NCBI GenBank assembly: GCA_004557975.1
Contig: SFEV01000048.1
Coordinates: 1 to 19,932, forward strand
From: Lachnospiraceae bacterium
GTDB lineage: Bacteria > Bacillota > Clostridia > Lachnospirales > Lachnospiraceae
Length of the DNA stretch: 19,932 bases
Direction of reading: 5' to 3'
This document shows, in pieces, positions 15,761 through 19,932 of the stretch. A program made the translations under genes and the position numbers. The notes under the pieces were generated by a model. It saw only the letters and a list, made by a program, of their open reading frames with translations. It was not told the origin of the DNA and made no database searches. Numbering within the stretch: the stretch's first letter is position 1; the number at the start of each line of letters is the position of its first letter.

Positions 15761-17242
15761 TTATTGAGTTCCCATTTTCTGAAGAAGGAACTGGATATTC
15801 TGGCTTTCCACCGAGCTGAAAACACTCTCGCTGAAATTTTCTGCCGTCACAGTACCCTGGTACCATGACTGGCTGTTGAAATAATTCGCAATTTCCTCCG
15901 TCTGAAAAATCCTTCCGTGTCTGGCATATATTTCATTAATTGCCATCTGCATATCGTCATAGGACATTCCGGCCACATCAGCATCCGTAATTGCACGCTG
16001 GGAACTTTCCGGAATATATCCTCCGCTGTAATCCTGCTGTCCCTCATCGAGGATTTCGATGGGTTCAGGCTCCGTCTCTTTCGGACCTTCACCTGATACA
16101 AGCATTTTCAGATTGCTTCTGATCCAGGTAAGCTCCTGCGCCATCGCCCTGTACTCGTCCGCCGCCGACTGATCGTCAGATGCATACTGCACATCCGTCG
16201 GAAGCTGGTATATAAACGCTGTTCCGTTTCCGGTTCCGATCACATCATAATTCAGAAGCTGTTTATACGTGGTATCCGTATACCTGCTGATCGTAAACAG
16301 CGTACCGCCATAGCCTCTTGCCTTCGAGGCCTGCTGGTAAAATATATAAGAATCTGTCGACTGGGTAATACCGTATTTTCCTTTCCAGGTACCTGGAAGC
16401 GTTACAGAAAACTCTGAGTAATTCAATACGATATCCTCTGCAGGCTCCGTCTCGGTCTGCACTGCAGTCTCCGTCTGCCGCTCAGTCTGCGTCACAGCAG
16501 CTGTCTGTGCCTCTGTCTCTTTATCCCGCGTATCATCCAGAATCGTAATCTGCTCTTCGGTCCCGACGGCTGTGCGATCCGACTGTACTGCCTCCGTCGC
16601 GGCGCTGTTCTGATTTCTGTTCCGGGAGCTGTTTCCCGTGCTCCTTCCCAGCATCCAGTAAACACCAAAACCCACCAGCACCATCAGCAGCACAACTGCA
16701 ATTCCAATCAGAAGATACTGGACTGCCGTAAAGCCCTGTTCTTCTTCATCATCCATCTCTCTCTCCCATGACTGCTGCCAGTCATGTTCCAGTTCCTCCT
16801 GACGGTACCGTCTCTGCCGCTCCATTCTCTGCGGTTCCCGGTATCCGGAGTCATTATGATATCTTCCCGGCTCTCTGTATTCGATACCGCCATTGCTGCT
16901 TCCGTTTGCATACAAATCTCTGCCCTGAGAATTCTGCCGGATCTGCCATTCCGGCACGTCCTCATACGGTGCACGCGGGCGGCGGCTGCGGGAAGTCTGT
17001 CCTGTCATTTGATTGTTCTGTTCCGCAGCACCTGCCCCGGGCTGCGGACGATTCATCTGCGGCGGTTCGTCTGCTCTGCGCTGCGGGCGTCTCTCCTGCG
17101 ACAGTTCCTCGGATCTGCGCTGCGGGCGTCCCTCCTGCAACGGTTTTGCCGCCTGCGGAACACGGGCTCCGCAGTTTTCACAGAATTTCGCTGTGTCAGA
17201 CAGTGCCATGCCGCACTGTTCACAGTATCTGCGTATTCCCAT
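15761..17242 (-). CDS. Zinc-ribbon membrane protein with extracellular YARHG domain
   Basis: This 493-residue single-pass membrane protein has an N-terminal zinc ribbon (Cys7, Cys10, Cys21, Cys24). A cytoplasmic Arg/Gln/Pro-rich low-complexity region with two 13-residue repeats follows, then one membrane helix at about 172-197. A Thr/Gln/Glu-rich linker leads to an unrecognised beta-rich extracellular domain (about 266-390). Near 425-480 there is a YARHG domain with the motif INEIYARHGRIF, known from extracellular parts of Firmicute membrane proteins of unclear role. The ribosome site GGAG (17256-17253) and the ATG surround the stop codon of the upstream ArsR-fold gene, so translation is coupled. 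The inside-out arrangement suggests a sensor or envelope-linked scaffold, possibly working with the ArsR-fold protein; this is inference. Domain order, not identity, supports the call. Confidence 0.85.
   Translation of the reverse strand: MGIRRYCEQCGMALSDTAKFCENCGARVPQAAKPLQEGRPQRRSEELSQERRPQRRADEPPQMNRPQPGAGAAEQNNQMTGQTSRSRRPRAPYEDVPEWQIRQNSQGRDLYANGSSNGGIEYREPGRYHNDSGYREPQRMERQRRYRQEELEHDWQQSWEREMDDEEEQGFTAVQYLLIGIAVVLLMVLVGFGVYWMLGRSTGNSSRNRNQNSAATEAVQSDRTAVGTEEQITILDDTRDKETEAQTAAVTQTERQTETAVQTETEPAEDIVLNYSEFSVTLPGTWKGKYGITQSTDSYIFYQQASKARGYGGTLFTISRYTDTTYKQLLNYDVIGTGNGTAFIYQLPTDVQYASDDQSAADEYRAMAQELTWIRSNLKMLVSGEGPKETEPEPIEILDEGQQDYSGGYIPESSQRAITDADVAGMSYDDMQMAINEIYARHGRIFQTEEIANYFNSQSWYQGTVTAENFSESVFSSVESQNIQFLLQKMGTQ
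17075..17152 (-). repeat. Two 39-bp tandem repeats in the zinc-ribbon gene
   Basis: TCTGCGCTGCGGGCGT at 17114 repeats the copy at 17075 with a period of 39 nt. The repeat encodes the 13-residue units RPQRRSEELSQER and RPQRRADEPPQMN, followed by a partial third (RPQPG). The period keeps the reading frame, so copy-number change would alter the length of the cytoplasmic linker only. Confidence 0.75.
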
Positions 17243-17246
17243 ATCT

Positions 17247-17804
17247 TCAGCTCCATTTCCTGATATAAGAAATTACCTTGTTCCAGATTTCACTCTGAAT
17301 CGAGTAATACGTTTTTTTTCCTTCTTTTCTCCATTTCACAATACCGGATTCCGTGAGTGTCTTCATGTGGTGTGACAGCGTGGACTGTACAATATCCACA
17401 GACTGAAGAAGCTCTGATCCGCACAGTTCACGTTCCTGCAGCAGATCAAGGATCTGCATCCGGATCTCATCTCCCAGCGCCCGGAAAATGGCTGCTGCCT
17501 CCGCATCTTTCAGAGACAGTAAATCGGATTCTGCTTCCTGTACTTCCGGAGATTCCTGATCCCGGGATATTATCTGCGCTTCTTCCCTGTATGCCTGCTC
17601 CATTTCCGACAGTTTCTTCTCTGCTTTTATGTCCTGAAGCTTTTTCTCCGACTTTTTTTCCTGTTTTTTTTCCTGTTTTTTTCTGTCCTGGAGCTTTTTC
17701 TCCGGCTTTTTTTCCTGCTTCTTTTTATCCTGAAGTTTGTTCTCCGGCTTCTTTTCCAGCTTCTTTTCCAGCTTTTTTTTATCCTGCTTTTTTTTCTTTC
17801 CCAT
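17247..17804 (-). CDS. ArsR-fold winged-helix regulator with lysine-rich repetitive N-terminus
   Basis: The C-terminal 95 or so residues form an ArsR-type winged-helix domain: FRALGDEIRMQILDLL, then the recognition-helix segment IVQSTLSHHMKTL and the wing KWRKEGKKTYYSI. The classical metal box ELCVCDL is ELCGSELL here, with a single Cys, so arsenic-type metal sensing is not supported. The first 60 or so residues are made of KKxEKK and KKLQD repeats, very basic and unusual for this family. The frame is open to a GTG at 17837, but AAGGAG (17821-17816) fits the ATG at 17804 best (11-nt spacing; the ATG at 17813 would leave only 2 nt). Coding-strand A-runs of seven to eight bases occur several times. 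It has its own promoter and overlaps the control region of the zinc-ribbon gene. Confidence 0.82.
   Translation of the reverse strand: MGKKKKQDKKKLEKKLEKKPENKLQDKKKQEKKPEKKLQDRKKQEKKQEKKSEKKLQDIKAEKKLSEMEQAYREEAQIISRDQESPEVQEAESDLLSLKDAEAAAIFRALGDEIRMQILDLLQERELCGSELLQSVDIVQSTLSHHMKTLTESGIVKWRKEGKKTYYSIQSEIWNKVISYIRKWS
17653..17795 (-). repeat. Slippage-prone A-tracts and a 42-bp tandem repeat in the ArsR-fold gene
   Basis: On the plus strand, T-runs of seven to eight bases lie at 17653-17659, 17664-17671, 17676-17682, 17707-17713, 17773-17780 and 17788-17795; these are A-runs in the coding strand. In addition, 17671-17712 and 17713-17754 are near-identical 42-bp copies encoding 14-residue units (KPEKKLQDRKKQEK and KPENKLQDKKKQEK). 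The 42-bp copies keep frame; single-base slippage in an A-run would not. Confidence 0.8.
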
Positions 17805-17858
17805 AACAGGCATCGCTCCTTCCAGACAATTCAACACTCCGGATGTAAATAATTTTAG

Positions 17859-17887
17859 ATTATAGCATGCAATTATGGCATAGTAAA
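17859..17887 (-). promoter_or_regulatory. Strong extended -10 promoter for the ArsR/zinc-ribbon/citrate synthase unit
   Basis: On the minus strand TTTACT (17887-17882) and a perfect TATAAT (17864-17859) are spaced 17 nt, with TGC directly before the -10 (extended -10). The palindrome GCATGC overlaps the -10 upstream edge within an AT-rich imperfect dyad, a plausible ArsR-fold autoregulatory operator. Confidence 0.75.
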
Positions 17888-17906
17888 GTGCTAAATTGTA
17901 TACAGT

Positions 17907-19619
17907 CTATTCATAGACAATAACCGGTGTACCGATCGATACGGCATTGTAAATCATCTTCACCTGCTCGTACGGCGTATTGACACAGCCATGGGAGCCG
18001 TTTGACAGATAAATGGTGCCTCCAAAATATGCCCGTGACTTCAGGTCATGAATTCCGACATCTCCATTAAACGGCATCCAGTAATCCACCGGTGCCTCAT
18101 AGCCCTCACCTTCCAGAATGGCATCGCGTTTCTTCGCATCAATCGCCCAGACTCCACCGGAGGGCGTCGCATTTCCTTTGTTCGGATTTCCCGTCACAAC
18201 AGGTGTATCCACAATACATGTTCCATTCTCGTAACACCACATACGCTGCTGCGATATGCAGATTTCCACGTATGTATATCCGATATCATTGGTATCGCGG
18301 CTCATTGCCGTATAAATGTATTCAGGCTGCATAGTTCCCCGGTATCCGCTTGCCAGCGCATTCAACAGATCAACAATCGTCGCTTCCTGATCCATACACC
18401 AGCCGTAGTCTCCGCCTGTCAGCGTCACAGTCGTGCCGAGCGACGTATAAAACTCTCTTGTCAGACCAAAGGTATCATATTTGGCGGCCATCTCTTCCAC
18501 AAACTGTGTCACACACATATCATCAATTACGAAGCTTCCGTCTGCCAGCTCCACAATCCAGTCCTCAATCACAGACGCATTTACAATTTCCTGACGATCG
18601 CCGAAATCATATATGATACTGGCTCTTGCCAGTTCACTCATGGCTGTCGTATCTTTCACCAGCTCCTCATTGTCATGATAGATTTCCGGATTGACGTAAC
18701 ACTCCTTCTCTTCCAGAGAAATGCTTTCCTCTCCCCGATCCAGTGCAGCCAGCACAGCATCCAGTGTCTTTTCCGGATCAAGTGTCGTTCCCATTACCTC
18801 GTCCACGACTTCAAACCCCGTATCCGTCGGTGCAATGTAAGCATCCTGCGGCGCAACAGAAAGCAGTTCATCCATACAGTCCAGGGATTCCAGTGCTTCC
18901 TTTGCGCGATCCCTGTCATAGGAAAATGCCACTGACGCCAGCTGTGATTTCTCCATCAGGATCATAACAGGCCAGATATAGGAACGCTGTGCTTTCATCA
19001 TCCTGTCTATACTGTTATTATCCACAAAAGTAAGACCGATCTGTGCGGCAGTAATCTGCTCCGTCCGGTTTTCTCTTTCCCGGATCTGTAAAACATAATC
19101 CCCCAGCTTATCTGCAGCCTCCAGCTTTGCCTCCTCTGCGGTCATCTGACTGCAGTCTATACCGTAAATCATTGTTCCCTCATAAAAATGAAAACTGAAA
19201 TATACGGCTGCGGCTGTGTAGGCAGTCACCATTACACAGCCCAGTGCAAGAAATATGCGGCGCAGCCTTTTTCTTCTGCGCTCTCTCAATTTTTCTTTCC
19301 AGCTTCCCGGCTGCACCGGACGATTCTCCGCCTCCTCAAAAGGCCCCTGCGATCCGGAATGGTGCACTGATTTTGCACGCTGCGCCTGCCGTGTCTGACG
19401 GCGCTTTGTCTCCCTGCTTTGCTCCCGCTGCCGCACACGGCGCTCACCGTCTGTCTGATTTTCACGACTGTCCGCATCCTGCTCGCTCTGCACCAGACTG
19501 CCTATTCTTCTCTGCTTTGTCTGGCGCTCCGGAGTATAGTTCTCTCCTGTATATATCTGTGCGCCTCTTCTGCCGCTCTCCGGTCTTCCCTGTTTCGATT
19601 CCCGGCTGTCTGTTTCCAT
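17907..19619 (-). CDS. Membrane-anchored L,D-transpeptidase (YkuD) with peptidoglycan-binding-type domains
   Basis: This enzyme forms 3-3 peptidoglycan cross-links, or attaches or trims stem peptides, outside the cell. Residues 1-120 are a cytoplasmic, Arg/Gln/Glu-rich disordered segment. One signal-anchor helix follows (about 122-143). An extracellular region of about 300 residues has two copies resembling the PG_binding_4 domain (one begins near YGIDCSQMTAEEA). The C-terminal YkuD catalytic domain (about 440-570) carries GDVGIHDL and the active-site motif SHGCVNTP with Cys545. The order anchor, paired PG-binding-type domains, YkuD is common in Clostridia. A GTG at 19625 is in frame, but GGGGAG (19634-19629) is 9 nt from the ATG at 19619, so the ATG is chosen (570 residues). 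The gene has its own promoter and a long structured leader. Confidence 0.93.
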   Translation of the reverse strand: METDSRESKQGRPESGRRGAQIYTGENYTPERQTKQRRIGSLVQSEQDADSRENQTDGERRVRQREQSRETKRRQTRQAQRAKSVHHSGSQGPFEEAENRPVQPGSWKEKLRERRRKRLRRIFLALGCVMVTAYTAAAVYFSFHFYEGTMIYGIDCSQMTAEEAKLEAADKLGDYVLQIRERENRTEQITAAQIGLTFVDNNSIDRMMKAQRSYIWPVMILMEKSQLASVAFSYDRDRAKEALESLDCMDELLSVAPQDAYIAPTDTGFEVVDEVMGTTLDPEKTLDAVLAALDRGEESISLEEKECYVNPEIYHDNEELVKDTTAMSELARASIIYDFGDRQEIVNASVIEDWIVELADGSFVIDDMCVTQFVEEMAAKYDTFGLTREFYTSLGTTVTLTGGDYGWCMDQEATIVDLLNALASGYRGTMQPEYIYTAMSRDTNDIGYTYVEICISQQRMWCYENGTCIVDTPVVTGNPNKGNATPSGGVWAIDAKKRDAILEGEGYEAPVDYWMPFNGDVGIHDLKSRAYFGGTIYLSNGSHGCVNTPYEQVKMIYNAVSIGTPVIVYE

Positions 19620-19627
19620 CCCCACAT

Positions 19628-19787
19628 TCTCCCCTGCGTCAGGCGGATATTTACAATCCGCTCACTGCTTGCTCATAACCGAATAACTACTTCGGCTAAA
19701 TTTACTGTAAACCTGTATCCGGAATCTCCGGCATTCTGCCGAAGACCATAGCTCAGGCCGGAAATACTCCCGGTCGATATATGGTCT
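19628..19787 (-). promoter_or_regulatory. Structured 5' leader of the L,D-transpeptidase gene
   Basis: About 160 nt separate the expected transcription start from the coding region. Minus-strand hairpins in order are: GACCATA (19786-19780) with TATGGTC (19750-19744), enclosing CCGG/CCGG; CGGC (19741-19738) with GCCG (19732-19729), which competes with CCGG (19731-19728) with CCGG (19722-19719); AGCCGAA (19697-19691) with TTCGGTT (19683-19677); and GCGGAT (19661-19656) with ATCCGC (19648-19643) shortly before the ribosome site. No T-run suggests attenuation. I do not recognise a known riboswitch class. Confidence 0.5.
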
Positions 19788-19788
19788 G

Positions 19789-19817
19789 ATTATATACGAT
19801 TTTACCTGTATTGGCAA
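19789..19817 (-). promoter_or_regulatory. Near-consensus sigma-A promoter for the L,D-transpeptidase gene
   Basis: On the minus strand TTGCCA (19817-19812) and a perfect TATAAT (19794-19789) are spaced exactly 17 nt. This is the closest match to consensus in the window. The start point near 19782-19787 coincides with the base of the first leader hairpin. Confidence 0.85.
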
Positions 19818-19932
19818 GACACCGATCATGCAACCAGCCTTGAAAGGTAAATATATCTTTTAGCCTGCCGATATTATAAAAATGCTTTTTTCACCATTCT
19901 GTCTATTTTTGAATGGGTTATCCACATCAATT
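19818..19932. other. AT-rich gene-free edge with one DnaA-box match
   Basis: No gene is supported here. The plus strand reads TTATCCACA at 19918-19926, an exact match to the strong DnaA box. A second TATAAT on the minus strand (near 19872-19877) lacks a well-spaced -35 element. The window ends 6 nt after the box, so any cluster lies outside. Confidence 0.4.

Noticed and set aside
17838..17925. Hairpin GTCTA/TAGAC at the end of the L,D-transpeptidase gene as a terminator
   Set aside because: A 5-bp stem overlapping the stop codon and followed by mixed sequence is too weak. The transcript end of this gene stays undefined.
19676..19755. Short open frames in the L,D-transpeptidase leader (15 codons starting MVFGRM, and a 4-codon frame starting MSKQ)
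   Set aside because: No good ribosome site precedes either, and the hairpin pattern explains the stretch at least as well. Kept only as a remote leader-peptide possibility.
19861..19900. A second minus-strand TATAAT as an upstream promoter
   Set aside because: The nearest -35-like hexamer (TAGACA) is about 21 nt away, too far for a standard promoter.

Overview
The window looks like chromosome from a Clostridia bacterium, most likely a Lachnospiraceae relative. The reasons are strong AGGAGG-type ribosome sites, sigma-A-like promoters, roughly half GC, and a gene set of MutS2, a YhaM-type nuclease, split transketolase, a Gram-positive L,D-transpeptidase and a giant FtsX-type permease. No rRNA, tRNA, CRISPR array, insertion sequence or phage gene is visible. 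The family-level assignment is inference.

Layout, left to right. (1) Positions 58-2448, minus strand: an exoribonuclease (yhaM) followed by a 23S rRNA uracil methyltransferase (rlmD). (2) Divergent from these, 2723-5848 plus strand: mutS2 and an orphan OmpR-type response regulator whose phospho-acceptor Asp is Glu. A strong bidirectional terminator at 5862-5906 separates them from the next unit. (3) Positions 5981-8481, minus strand: a pentose operon of araD and the two halves of a split transketolase, with a good promoter at 8544-8572. (4) Positions 8735-14098, minus strand: an ABC ATPase and a 1550-residue FtsX-type permease, about half of which is a predicted extracellular coiled-coil hairpin. 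Two strong hairpins without T-tracts follow. (5) Positions 14336-17804, minus strand: an ArsR-fold regulator with a lysine-rich repetitive N-terminus, a zinc-ribbon/YARHG membrane protein and citrate synthase, ending in a clear intrinsic terminator at 14262-14312. (6) Positions 17907-19619, minus strand: a membrane-anchored L,D-transpeptidase behind a near-consensus promoter and a hairpin-rich leader of about 160 nt.

The units read as RNA/ribosome maintenance (yhaM, rlmD, mutS2), pentose catabolism (araD, transketolase), and cell-envelope work (ABC/FtsX stalk transporter, zinc-ribbon membrane protein, L,D-transpeptidase). The best candidates for something undescribed are the stalk permease, the pseudo-receiver regulator next to mutS2, the structured leader of the L,D-transpeptidase gene, and the slippage-prone ArsR gene that is translationally coupled to a membrane zinc-ribbon protein.
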